The notes below the pieces were generated by a model. It was not told where the DNA came from, did not search any database, and saw only the letters and a program-made list of their open reading frames with translations. Source: Pseudomonas sp. RC10 (lineage in GTDB: Bacteria; Pseudomonadota; Gammaproteobacteria; Pseudomonadales; Pseudomonadaceae). Taken from it: a stretch of DNA of 64,000 bases. Positions 1 through 8,473 of the stretch are shown here, piece after piece; the stretch's first letter is position 1; every line of letters begins with the position of its first letter. The stretch is from the NCBI RefSeq assembly GCF_038397775.1, contig NZ_CP151650.1, positions 3,782,001-3,846,000 of the forward strand. The letters run 5' to 3'. The position numbers were made by a program, and so were the translations under genes.

Positions 1-4
1 CCAT
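1..4 (-). CDS. start of a gene that leaves the window
   Basis: A CAT at 2-4 is an ATG on the minus strand, preceded by an AAGGAG ribosome binding site (plus-strand CTCCTT at 14-19) with 9 nt spacing. The gene is divergent from the PAS-LuxR gene at 155. Nothing of the product can be seen. Confidence 0.5.
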
Positions 5-154
5 TTTTATTTTCTCCTTCGCAATGAGCAGGCGTTCTTTACAATGCCCACCACGAAGCCCCCTCGCCAGTTCGTACAACTACGTATAGGGATGAGTAGT
101 GCCAAAGGCCGATACTGGTCTGGAAGACGACAATAAAAACAGCGAGACAGCGCG

Positions 155-727
155 ATGAAAGATGAGTCCGACCACCTGCAGGACCTGGAACGGCTGGCGT
201 TTCAAGTGTCTCCCGCGCCTCAGGTCATCACCGGCAATCGTCGCATGCTGGATTTCAACGACGCCTTTCTGAAGCTGTTTGGCTATGAGCGCGACGAGTT
301 GGCCGATCAGTTGATTTTGAAGCTCTACCCCTCACAAGCCGACTATCAGGCCATCGGCGAGCGCAGCCTGAGCTGGCTGCGCAACGCCCTTAACGGCGCG
401 TATTCCGACGAGCGTTTCATGCAGCACCAGAGCGGCGAGGTGTTCTGGGCGCGGGCCAACGGCTACACCTTGACCCCTGACGAACCCTTCCAGTTGATGG
501 TCTGGCATTTCGAGCGCATGGACCGGGCCATTCGCCCCACCGTCAATCTCACGCCCAGAGAACGCGAGATTTCCGCGCACATCGTCAATGGCCTGACGTG
601 TAAAGAGGTTGCCCGCAAACTGTCGATTTCCCACCGCACCGTCGAAGTCCATCGCGCACGCCTGATGAAAAAGCTGCAAGCACGAAACAGCGCCGATCTG
701 GTGTCGAAAATCATTGTTCTGCGCTAG
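155..727 (+). CDS. PAS domain LuxR-type transcriptional regulator
   Basis: This 190-residue protein has a PAS sensor fold at about residues 15-110 (motif VITGNRRMLDFNDAFLKLFG) and a LuxR/GerE helix-turn-helix at about 128-185 (LTPREREISAHIVNG, then VARKLSISHRTVEVH). It is therefore a cytoplasmic DNA-binding regulator that senses a ligand or redox state directly; there is no receiver domain with a phosphorylatable aspartate. It stands convergent to the hybrid kinase gene that follows, with 21 bp between stop codons. The target genes are unknown; the neighbouring signalling cluster is a natural guess only. Confidence 0.85.
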   Translation: MKDESDHLQDLERLAFQVSPAPQVITGNRRMLDFNDAFLKLFGYERDELADQLILKLYPSQADYQAIGERSLSWLRNALNGAYSDERFMQHQSGEVFWARANGYTLTPDEPFQLMVWHFERMDRAIRPTVNLTPREREISAHIVNGLTCKEVARKLSISHRTVEVHRARLMKKLQARNSADLVSKIIVLR

Positions 728-748
728 GCAGTGCGCACCTTGCGACGC

Positions 749-2680
749 TCAAGAGCCAATCGAAGCGATGGCCCGCGCCAGCTCTGCCTGGTTGAAGGGT
801 TTAGGCAAGCGCGGCAAGCGCTGGGCCAAGGGCGAAACCGTGTCGGTGAACCCTGAGGAAATGATGATCGCCAAGGCCGGGCGCAAGCGGGAAATCTGCT
901 CGGCCAGCTCGGAACCGGACATCGCGGGCATGACGTAATCCGAGATCACCAGATCGAAATCGTTGTGCTCGCGAATCAGGGCCAACGCCTCGTCGCCATC
1001 GCTGGCGGTCAGAACCCTGTGCCCCAGGTCCTCGATCATGGCCCGGGTGCTCAGCACCACCAGCGGATCGTCGTCGACAAACAGCACCTTGAGCTGTTGG
1101 GTGGGGAGCGCCGCAATGCGAGGGAGGGTTTCGTTCGCTATGGGGCTCGGTTCGCTCGCCACCTTTGAAATGGGCAGCCACAGCTCGGCGGTCGTGCCGA
1201 GGCCGGGTTGGCTTTTCAGGACCAGCTTGCCGCCCGACTGTTCGGCCAGGCCGTGAATCATCGACAAGCCCAGACCAGTGCCTTTGCCCAGCCCCTTGGT
1301 GGTAAAGAACGGCTCCATCGCCCGTTGCAGCGTGGCCTCATCCATCCCGGTGCCGGTGTCGGCCACCGAGATGCAGATGAACGGCTCTTCGGTCGATTCC
1401 GGCGAACGCCAAAACGCGGCTTCCCGGGCTGAGACTTCAATGTTGCCGCCGTTCGGCATGGCGTCCCGGGCGTTGATCATCAGGTTCATGATCGCCATTT
1501 CCAGCTGACCGGCGTCGACGAACACCTGCCGCAGCAGCAGTGGGAATCGGGTGTCCACCGAGATGTTCGCCCCCAACGAGTGCCCCAGCAGCTCGGACAT
1601 GCCGCGAATCAATGTCCCTACGTCGACGGGCTCCGGCGCCAGCTCCTGACGCCGCGCAAACGCCAGCATGCGCTGGGTAAGGGATGAACCCCGATGGGCG
1701 GCGGCAATGGCGTTGTCGAGCAAGGACACGGTTTTCCCATCGCCGGACAGGCGCTTCTTGACGATGCCCAGGCTGCCGAGAATCACCGTCAGCAGGTTGT
1801 TGAAATCGTGGGCGATGCCGCCCGTGAGCTGGCCGATGGACTCCATTTTCTGTGACTGGTAGAGCGCTTCCCTCGCCTCTTTCAACGCGGTCTGCGCCAT
1901 GACCGAGTCCGTCACGTCGCGGGTGATCTTGGCAAAGCCGATGATGACACCGCCCTGATCGCGAATCGGGTCGATCACCACGTGCACCAGAAACCGCGAG
2001 CCGTCCTTGCGCACCCGCCAGCCCTCGCCCTCGAAGCGCCCTTCGCGCACGGCGATGTCCAGCGAGCGTTGCGGCATGCCCGCCTGCGCGTCAGCGGGTT
2101 CGAAGAACAGGGAAAAATGCTGGCCGATGACCTCATCCGGCGTATAGCCCTTGATGCGCTGGGCGCCCGCGTTCCAGGTGGTGACGATGCCCGTCGGGTC
2201 GAGCATGTACAGCGCGTAATCCGTGACGCCCTGCACCAGCAGGCTGAATTGCTGCTCACTGCGACGCAGGGCTTCCTCGGCCTGGCGCCGCTCGGTGAGG
2301 TCGCGGGTGACTTTGGCGAAGCCAATCAACGTGCCGTCAGCGGCATGAATCGGGTCGATGACCACCAGCGCCCATAGCCGCGTGCCATCCTTACGCACTC
2401 GCCAGCCTTCCCCTTCGAAACGTCCCGAGGTCGCGGCAATGGACAGCGCCCGCTGAGGCAAACCGGCCAGGCGGTCTTCTTCGGTGTAAAACAGGGAGAA
2501 CGAACGACCGAGAATCTCCGCCTCATCGTACTGCTTGATCCGCCGCGCCCCGGAGTTCCAGCTACAAACGATGCCTGCGGTGTCGATCATGTAAATCGCG
2601 TAATCGAACACCGCATCGACCAGCATCCGATAGCGGTCTTCCTGGGAAAGCAGTCCTGATGACGGCGCGGGTGGTTGCAT
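749..2680 (-). CDS. hybrid sensor histidine kinase with tandem PAS domains
   Basis: 643 residues, cytoplasmic (no membrane segment seen). In order: two PAS/PAC domains (about 16-135 and 145-260) that are close copies of each other, sharing [14 protein letters not shown]; a HisKA domain with the phospho-acceptor in [10 protein letters not shown]; a HATPase domain with N box [14 protein letters not shown] and G boxes DTGTGMD and [10 protein letters not shown]; and a C-terminal receiver domain with the acceptor aspartate in [10 protein letters not shown]. It should autophosphorylate and pass phosphate to its own receiver. It lies 54 bp downstream of a stand-alone receiver protein and the KaiC-like ATPase gene, all on one strand, so the three probably form one signalling unit. 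The signal is not evident. Confidence 0.9.
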   Translation of the reverse strand: MQPPAPSSGLLSQEDRYRMLVDAVFDYAIYMIDTAGIVCSWNSGARRIKQYDEAEILGRSFSLFYTEEDRLAGLPQRALSIAATSGRFEGEGWRVRKDGTRLWALVVIDPIHAADGTLIGFAKVTRDLTERRQAEEALRRSEQQFSLLVQGVTDYALYMLDPTGIVTTWNAGAQRIKGYTPDEVIGQHFSLFFEPADAQAGMPQRSLDIAVREGRFEGEGWRVRKDGSRFLVHVVIDPIRDQGGVIIGFAKITRDVTDSVMAQTALKEAREALYQSQKMESIGQLTGGIAHDFNNLLTVILGSLGIVKKRLSGDGKTVSLLDNAIAAAHRGSSLTQRMLAFARRQELAPEPVDVGTLIRGMSELLGHSLGANISVDTRFPLLLRQVFVDAGQLEMAIMNLMINARDAMPNGGNIEVSAREAAFWRSPESTEEPFICISVADTGTGMDEATLQRAMEPFFTTKGLGKGTGLGLSMIHGLAEQSGGKLVLKSQPGLGTTAELWLPISKVASEPSPIANETLPRIAALPTQQLKVLFVDDDPLVVLSTRAMIEDLGHRVLTASDGDEALALIREHNDFDLVISDYVMPAMSGSELAEQISRLRPALAIIISSGFTDTVSPLAQRLPRLPKPFNQAELARAIASIGS

Positions 2681-2734
2681 GCTGGCCTCTAAGGCTATGA
2701 AGGTGGATGGGGAGCTTGAGCGGCCAGCTTTTCG

Positions 2735-3103
2735 TTACGCCCCGTCCGGTTTGAGGAGGGATTTGACCCGGTCTACCACGGCGTGGATGTCGAACGGTTT
2801 GTCGAATACCTCAAGGAACAAGTCCCGACGCGCCATGCCCAAATGCGCCTGAGCGCCGCTCATGAGCATGATGGGAATCTCATTCAGTGTCTTGTGTGCC
2901 CGCACGGTCTCCGCCAGCTCGATGCCGTTCATCCCGGGCATCATGTAATCGGTAATGATTAGCTGCGGGCGCTCTCGCTCCAGAATGGTCAGGGCACGCT
3001 GGCCGCTGCCAGCAGTCACCGTGAGGTAGCCTTCATCCTCAAGCGCGAAGCTGAGTACGTCGGCGATCAGGTATTCGTCATCGACGATCAATATCGTGGT
3101 CAT
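2735..3103 (-). CDS. single-domain response regulator
   Basis: A 122-residue stand-alone receiver domain. The acidic pocket VDDE (residues 7-10), phospho-acceptor D52 in IITDYMMPG, and the conserved lysine K102 in FDKPFD are all present; there is no output domain. It is located between the KaiC-like ATPase gene (51 bp away) and the hybrid kinase gene (54 bp away) on the same strand. A CheY-like relay between these two partners is the simplest role, which is inferred from position alone. Confidence 0.9.
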   Translation of the reverse strand: MTTILIVDDEYLIADVLSFALEDEGYLTVTAGSGQRALTILERERPQLIITDYMMPGMNGIELAETVRAHKTLNEIPIMLMSGAQAHLGMARRDLFLEVFDKPFDIHAVVDRVKSLLKPDGA

Positions 3104-3154
3104 AACGCCCCCGGCCTGCGCAACCCGCCATGAGCGAGATCGCGGCGACGACCT

Positions 3155-4576
3155 TTAGGCGTGATGGGTTGAGCCAGGGGCATGGAAATGAACCTTTTTG
3201 ACGTCGAGACCCTGATCGCTGAAGACCACCTCCAGTAATGCCGGATCGTAGGGGTTGTCCCTTATTTTAAGAATGGACAGCTGGCGTTTAAGTTCAGCCG
3301 ATTCCTGCACGAACCGCAGCACCAGCAGGTTGTCGACGATGCAGGACAAGTCAGGCGCCGGGGCGTCTATCTCGCCGCCCAACAGGCTGATGACTTCCCA
3401 CGACGCGACGACCGTGACATTGCGCGCCCGCAACTCGCTCATCAGCGCCGTGTAGAGGTCGAGAATCCGCGATTTGTCCGCGGCCACCCGGGTCATGCCG
3501 CCGAGGCTGTCGAGGAACACCCGCTTGATGGATTTCTCTTCGACCGTGCGCAGCAGTTCCAGCGCGAGCTTGTCGATCAGTTCGGTGGTGATCGACTTCC
3601 ACATGATTGTCAGCGCGCCCGAGGCTTCGAGGGTTTCGAAGTCCAGGCCGAGGGAAGAAGCTTTCATGCGCAGGCGCTGAGGAGACTCGTAGAAACCGAA
3701 ATGCAACCCCGGTTCTTCCACCGTTGACTGGCCGAGAAAGCTGAGGCCCAACGACGTTTTGCCGGAACCCGAAGGCCCCATCAGCAACGTCACCGACGAA
3801 GCCATCAGGCCGCCACCGATCAACCGGTCCAGCCCCGGCACACCGCACGGGACCACGGTGATGTGATCACTGTCACGCATGGAGGAATGCGTCACCGTGC
3901 TTTCCAGACGCGGGTACACCACCAGGCCGTCTTCGGTGATTTCGCATTCGTGGGCGCCTGGAATGGCACCGCTGCCCCGGGTCTTGCGCATCTTGATGCG
4001 GCGGATGGATTTGATGCCGACCAGTTCTTCGCCCAACTCCAGCACGCCATCGACCATCGTGTGCTCGGGGCTGCCGTCGTCCAGCTGAGAGCTGGTGAGG
4101 AAAAACACCGTACAGCCGGCGAACGCAGCGTGACCCTGCAATTCGGAGATGAAGCGTTTGGTGTTGAGCGGCGAATCGGCGCGGGAGCGGGCGTTGAGCA
4201 ACCCGTCGAGGATCATGACAGTGGACTTCTGTCGAACGATCTCACGGCGCAGCAGCTTGACCACTTCGTCCAGCCCGTCGTTTTCCATGGTGTCGAAAGC
4301 GCTGACAAACTGGATCTGGTCGCCGATCTTATCCTTGTCGAAAAAGCTCAGGGTCGAGAGAAACTGGAACAGTCGCTCATGGGGTTCGGCCAGGAGGGTC
4401 GCGAACAGCACGCGGCCGCCATCGCGGGCATGGTTGAAGCCGATCTGGTTGGCCAGAATGGTTTTGCCTGAACCGGGGCGGCCTTGAATGATGTAGGAAG
4501 ACCCGGCGACGAAGCCTCCCTTCAACAATTCATCCAGCCCCTGAATTCCGCTCTTGAGGCGTCTTAGCTGGTTCAA
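3155..4576 (-). CDS. KaiC-like double RecA-domain ATPase
   Basis: 473 residues with two RecA/KaiC domains. The first P-loop is GRPGSGKT at 32-39 and the second GPSGSGKT at 267-274, with Walker B strands TVMILDGLL and RVFLDSLGG. Length is close to cyanobacterial KaiC (about 520) but no KaiA or KaiB gene is adjacent and the Ser-Thr phosphorylation pair of the KaiC second domain is not obvious. The start is TTG at 4576, with GGAGG GAG just upstream; no nearby ATG is available. In heterotrophs such proteins are linked to stress signalling rather than to clocks. Here it heads a group with a receiver protein and a hybrid kinase. Confidence 0.88.
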   Translation of the reverse strand: MNQLRRLKSGIQGLDELLKGGFVAGSSYIIQGRPGSGKTILANQIGFNHARDGGRVLFATLLAEPHERLFQFLSTLSFFDKDKIGDQIQFVSAFDTMENDGLDEVVKLLRREIVRQKSTVMILDGLLNARSRADSPLNTKRFISELQGHAAFAGCTVFFLTSSQLDDGSPEHTMVDGVLELGEELVGIKSIRRIKMRKTRGSGAIPGAHECEITEDGLVVYPRLESTVTHSSMRDSDHITVVPCGVPGLDRLIGGGLMASSVTLLMGPSGSGKTSLGLSFLGQSTVEEPGLHFGFYESPQRLRMKASSLGLDFETLEASGALTIMWKSITTELIDKLALELLRTVEEKSIKRVFLDSLGGMTRVAADKSRILDLYTALMSELRARNVTVVASWEVISLLGGEIDAPAPDLSCIVDNLLVLRFVQESAELKRQLSILKIRDNPYDPALLEVVFSDQGLDVKKVHFHAPGSTHHA

Positions 4577-4690
4577 ATGTGCTCCCTCCGCCAGTGATCG
4601 TCAGCGGTGCGAACGATACGCACGACGAAAGACGCATTCTTTCGCGTTTGGCGCCGCTTTCCAAGCGCAATCATCATTCGTGGCGAAGAC

Positions 4691-4891
4691 TTACGGCACA
4701 ACCCGCGAAATAGCCTCATGGCCGCGACGGTGTTTTTTCATCCGCTTGCTCTGGGACGCAGCTTTCGGTTTCCGCTTTCGACTGCTCGCTGCGCCGCTCC
4801 GGGTCATGGGTTTGATCGGCGCCGACAAGGGGAATTCGGGGGTATCGTCGGAAGAATCGACGGGTTCGTGATCGGGGGTGTGAGAACCCAT
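4691..4891 (-). CDS. small charged hypothetical protein
   Basis: A 66-residue ORF with an acidic N-terminal third (DHEPVDSSDDTPEF) and a very basic C-terminal half (SRKRKPKAASQSKRMKKHRR). The ATG is preceded by AGAGG at 8 nt, a good ribosome binding site. It is upstream of and in the same direction as the KaiC-like gene, 114 bp away. I do not recognise a family. The basic tail suggests nucleic acid binding, which is inference only. Confidence 0.45.
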   Translation of the reverse strand: MGSHTPDHEPVDSSDDTPEFPLSAPIKPMTRSGAASSRKRKPKAASQSKRMKKHRRGHEAISRVVP

Positions 4892-4979
4892 GGCCGCTGC
4901 CTCTTTTTCAGGAATGCAGGGGTTGGAGTGCGGCGGGTGCCAGAGGTGCGTTTTTTCTGATGTGGCCAGCGCTGAACCC

Positions 4980-5080
4980 GTGGGAGACGCCGGAGGTTAC
5001 GACGGCAGCGATCTGTTGCGAAGCAACAGCAAGTCCTATGCACGCGGTCTGCCGGGCACACGACATGCCCGGTTCGTCCC
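4980..5080. repeat. partial GTGGGAG-type palindromic repeat
   Basis: GTGGGAGACGCCGGAGG at 4980 matches the left arm of the repeats at 15.4-16.4 kb and 25.36 kb. It is followed by smaller hairpins (CTGTTGC GAA GCAACAG) but the matching right arm is missing, so this is a degenerate or half copy between the small charged gene and the aminotransferase gene. Confidence 0.6.
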
Positions 5081-5096
5081 GCCTTTCACCTCAATC

Positions 5097-6347
5097 TCAA
5101 TCAAGCGCCCTCAAACACGCTTCAAGAATGTCCAGCCCTTCGTTCAGCACCTCGGGCTCGATGGTCAACGGCGCCAACAACCGGATGATGTGCCGGGATT
5201 TGCCGCTCGGCATGAGCAACAACCCGTGTTCCCGAGCCATTTGCAGCAACTGCGCCATCTGTGCCGTGGCGGGTTTGCCTTCCGGGGTGATGAGTTCAAT
5301 CCCGCGCATGGCCCCCACACCGGTCAAACGGCCCAGGTACGGCGATACCTTTTCGGTTTGCCAACGCTCGTAACGCGCCAACAACGTCGATGAATACTGC
5401 TCGTTCCACGCCGACAAATTCGCATCGGTCATGACGTCGAGCGTCGCCGACCCCGCCGCGCAGGCAATCGGGTTGCCGGAATAAGTCCCGCCCAATCCGC
5501 CTTTAGGCAGCGTGTCCATCAGAGATTTGCGCCCGACCACCGCGCCCAGCGGCACGCCACCCGCGATGCTTTTGCCCAGCAACAGCAGGTCCGGCTCGAT
5601 CCCCAGACGGCTGAACGCAAACCGCTCCCCCGTCCGCCCGAACCCCGATTGGATTTCGTCGACGATCAACACAATGCCCTTGTCGTCACACAGCTTGCGC
5701 AACGCCTTCGCGAACAGCGGGTCCAGTGCCAGAAACCCGCCCTCGCCCTGCACCGGCTCGATGATGAAACACGCCACTTCGTCGATGTCGATTTCCACGC
5801 TGAACAACCGGTCCAGCGCCTTGAACGCTTCTTCCGCAGACACGCCGTTGTCTACGCTCGGGTACGGCACGTGGAACACCGGCCCCGGCAGCACGCCCAC
5901 TTTCTGTTTATAGGGCGCGACCTTGCCATTCAAGTTCAACGTCGCCAGCGTGCGGCCATGGAACGCCCCGTCGAACGCGATGACCGCCGTCTTGCCGGCG
6001 TGGCCGCGCACGATCTTCAAGGCGTTTTCCGCCGCCTCCGCGCCGCTGTTGGTGAGCATGCCGCTGACCGGGTAGCTCACCGGAATGAACGCCGCCAGCC
6101 GCTCGATGAACTGCTGATACGGCACGTGGGGCGCGGCGTTGAATGCGTAATGGGTCAGGCGCTGGGCCTGCTCGCAAATCGCCGCGACGATCTGCGGGTG
6201 GCAGTGACCCAGGTTCAGCACGCCAATGCCACCGACGAAATCGATGTAGCGCTTGCCGTCAACGTCCCAGACCTCGGCGTTTTTTCCGTGGGTCAGGCTG
6301 ACGGGGTGGACGAAGGAAATGGAGTTGCTGACGGAAGGGAAAGCCAT
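5097..6347 (-). CDS. class III aminotransferase, 4-aminobutyrate type
   Basis: 416 residues counted from the ATG at 6347 (AAGG 9 nt upstream), in preference to the in-frame TTG at 6353. PLP-dependent class III fold: TNSGAEAAENA and FHGRT phosphate-site motifs, VDEIQSGFGRTG with the PLP aspartate, and the Schiff-base lysine near residue 259 in LGKSIAGGVPLGAV. The family uses 4-aminobutyrate, 5-aminovalerate or beta-alanine as amino donor and 2-oxoglutarate as acceptor. It is divergent from an RpiR regulator and near a ureohydrolase gene, so it could transaminate the omega-amino acid released there. Exact substrate cannot be read from sequence. Confidence 0.88.
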   Translation of the reverse strand: MAFPSVSNSISFVHPVSLTHGKNAEVWDVDGKRYIDFVGGIGVLNLGHCHPQIVAAICEQAQRLTHYAFNAAPHVPYQQFIERLAAFIPVSYPVSGMLTNSGAEAAENALKIVRGHAGKTAVIAFDGAFHGRTLATLNLNGKVAPYKQKVGVLPGPVFHVPYPSVDNGVSAEEAFKALDRLFSVEIDIDEVACFIIEPVQGEGGFLALDPLFAKALRKLCDDKGIVLIVDEIQSGFGRTGERFAFSRLGIEPDLLLLGKSIAGGVPLGAVVGRKSLMDTLPKGGLGGTYSGNPIACAAGSATLDVMTDANLSAWNEQYSSTLLARYERWQTEKVSPYLGRLTGVGAMRGIELITPEGKPATAQMAQLLQMAREHGLLLMPSGKSRHIIRLLAPLTIEPEVLNEGLDILEACLRALD

Positions 6348-6676
6348 GCTCAAGCGCCTTGCGGACTGTGGGAATGGCGCCTATCTAAGCGATGAAGCGC
6401 GTTTTCTCACAAGCGAAATAAAGGCAACGGGTCATTCCGCCAAGGACTGAACCCGCACTGACCCGGTGCGCCGCACCAACGTAACGCATGCCCGCGGGCA
6501 GGGTTTCGGGGCGCCCACCTGCGTTCAGGGAATTCACCAAACCCCGCCCGATTCATCGATCAACGATTTTTGAATCAAACCAATCGAAATCGACTCACCC
6601 CGGTCACCGCCCCTTGCCCACTGCGGCGAATGACCACGCCCGCAAAATGAATCACTTGAATCATTTCGGAAATTTC

Positions 6677-6692
6677 TGGCACAAGCGTTGCA
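6677..6692 (+). promoter_or_regulatory. sigma-54 (RpoN) promoter
   Basis: CTGGCAC-N5-TTGCAA gives the -24 GG at 6678-6679 and -12 GC at 6690-6691, exactly ten bases apart, matching the RpoN consensus. It lies 39 nt before the proposed ATG of the RpiR gene. TGAATCA occurs three times upstream (6571, 6648, 6657) and may mark activator or RpiR binding. Confidence 0.6.
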
Positions 6693-6730
6693 ATTTCACC
6701 TGCAACTCCCGCTTTCAGGTGATGCGCCCG

Positions 6731-7606
6731 ATGGACCGCGATCTGCTCTGCAGCCAGCTTCAACAACAGTTCGAGGACTTTCCACGGCAAGAGCGCGCGG
6801 CCGCCAGTTTTATTCTGGACAACCCCCACGAAATCGCTGTGATGTCGATGCGCGACATCGCCCGGCTGGCCAACGTCCCGCCTTCGACCATGACCCGCCT
6901 GGCCAAACGCATGGGCCTGTCCGGCTACGACGACCTGCGCGAACTGTTCATCGATTCGCTGCGCGGGCAGAACAGTGCCTACGGCTCTCGCGCCCATGAC
7001 CTGGTGGAACTCAAACAGCGGGTCGGCGAGCAGCGAGTGATTCAGGACATGGCCAACAACGCCATCGAACAGATTCAGTCGATGTGCAGCCACGACAACC
7101 TGCGGGCGATTTCCCGCGCCGTGGCGCTGCTCGCCGGGGCGCGTCAGGTCTACTGCCTGGGCATGCGTTCCTCGTTCGGCGTGGCGTTTCAGTTTTCCCA
7201 CGTCGCTTCTTACTTCGCGAGAAACGTGCGGTTGGTGGAAGGCGCGGGTGAAAGCGGCGTCATGTCGATCATCAACCAGACCAGCCCCAAGGACGTGGCA
7301 TTGGTGTGCAGCCTGCCGCGTTATTCGCGCCGGCTGATCACCCTGACCAACTACCTGCACCAACAGGGCGTGCGCATCATCACCATCACCGACAGCCTGA
7401 CCTCACCCACCGCAAGGCTGGCGGCGGAAACCATCATCGTGAAGAACCAGACCCCGTCGTTCTACGACACCATCGTCCCGGCCATGTTGGTCAGCGAGAT
7501 GCTGGTGGCGTTGATGTCGGCCGCCTCGACCCAGGACGTAGAAGCCTCGGTCACCCACACCGAAGAAAAGCTGCTCAGCCTCGGCGAGTGGTGGGACCTG
7601 GGCTAG
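6731..7606 (+). CDS. MurR/RpiR family transcriptional regulator
   Basis: 291 residues from the ATG at 6731, chosen because CAGGTG sits 9 nt before it; the frame is open back to 6488 but the earlier part lacks family similarity and contains the promoter. N-terminal RpiR helix-turn-helix at about 20-80 (RDIARLANVPPSTMTRLAKR) and a SIS sugar-isomerase type ligand domain at about 125-255. Such proteins sense phosphorylated sugars or small metabolites and usually control adjacent genes. It precedes the transporter operon by 64 bp and is divergent from the aminotransferase gene, so it is the likely local regulator. Confidence 0.88.
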   Translation: MDRDLLCSQLQQQFEDFPRQERAAASFILDNPHEIAVMSMRDIARLANVPPSTMTRLAKRMGLSGYDDLRELFIDSLRGQNSAYGSRAHDLVELKQRVGEQRVIQDMANNAIEQIQSMCSHDNLRAISRAVALLAGARQVYCLGMRSSFGVAFQFSHVASYFARNVRLVEGAGESGVMSIINQTSPKDVALVCSLPRYSRRLITLTNYLHQQGVRIITITDSLTSPTARLAAETIIVKNQTPSFYDTIVPAMLVSEMLVALMSAASTQDVEASVTHTEEKLLSLGEWWDLG

Positions 7607-7670
7607 CCCCGCTTTCAATTTCTGCCGTTTTTCAATCCGATTCGACCCCTTCATCTACCGGAGCGTCCTG

Positions 7671-8471
7671 ATGAAAGCCAGACCGTGCAAGCCATTCAGC
7701 CACATCCTCTTCGCCGCCGGGCTCAGCGCCCTGCTCTGCTCCACCTTCGCCCAGGCCGGTGAAGCGCTGGACCACATCCTCAAGGCCAAGGAACTGCGCG
7801 TCGCCGTACCCGTCGACTACCCGCCCTACGGCTACGTCGGACCGGACATGGTGCCCCAGGGCCTGGACATCGACGTCGCCAACCTGATGGCGAACAAGCT
7901 CGGCGTGAAGCTGCAACTGGTGCCCGTGACGGCGCCCAACCGCGTGGCCTACATCCAGTCCGGCAAGGCGGATTTCACCATTTCGTCCCTGGGCAAGACC
8001 GCTGAGCGCGAGAAGGTCATCGACTACAGCATCGCCTACTCGCCGTTCTTCGACGCGGTGTTCGGCAAGGCCGAGTTGCCCGTCAAGTCCATGAGTGACA
8101 TGGCGGGCAAGACCGTGTCCGTGACCCGTGGCTCGATGCAGGACAAGGAATTGACCGACATGGCCCCTGAAGCGATCACCAAGCGTTTCGAGGACAACAA
8201 CAGCAGCATCTCGGCGTTCCTGTCCGGGCAGACGCAAATGGTCGCCATCGGCACCACCGTCGCTGCCGCGCTCAAGCAGAAAAACCCGAACATGGACATC
8301 GCGCTCAAGGTGGTGCTGTCCAACGCGCCCAACTACATCGGCATGAACAAGGACGAGCCGGAGCTGCGCAACAAGGTCAACGAGATCATTCGTCAAGCCA
8401 AGGCAGACGGCACGCTAGACGCGATCTCGCAGAAATGGCTGGGTGCCCCGGCTGGCAACCTGCCGGAATAA
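7671..8471 (+). CDS. ABC transporter periplasmic amino acid-binding protein
   Basis: 266 residues with a Sec signal peptide (hydrophobic core ILFAAGLSALLCSTFA, cleavage after AQA). The mature part is a family 3 solute-binding protein (LRVAVPVDYPPYGY, DIDVANLMANKLG, ADFTISSLGKTAEREK), the type that delivers polar amino acids to two-permease ABC importers. It is followed by an MmgE/PrpD gene 2 bp away, then two permeases and an ATPase, giving a complete importer. Ligand unknown; a guanidino or related amino compound is suggested by the ureohydrolase downstream. Confidence 0.92.
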   Translation: MKARPCKPFSHILFAAGLSALLCSTFAQAGEALDHILKAKELRVAVPVDYPPYGYVGPDMVPQGLDIDVANLMANKLGVKLQLVPVTAPNRVAYIQSGKADFTISSLGKTAEREKVIDYSIAYSPFFDAVFGKAELPVKSMSDMAGKTVSVTRGSMQDKELTDMAPEAITKRFEDNNSSISAFLSGQTQMVAIGTTVAAALKQKNPNMDIALKVVLSNAPNYIGMNKDEPELRNKVNEIIRQAKADGTLDAISQKWLGAPAGNLPE

Positions 8472-8473
8472 CC

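Noticed and set aside
3155..4576. a circadian KaiABC system
   Set aside because: No kaiA or kaiB is present and the KaiC phosphorylation pair is not evident.
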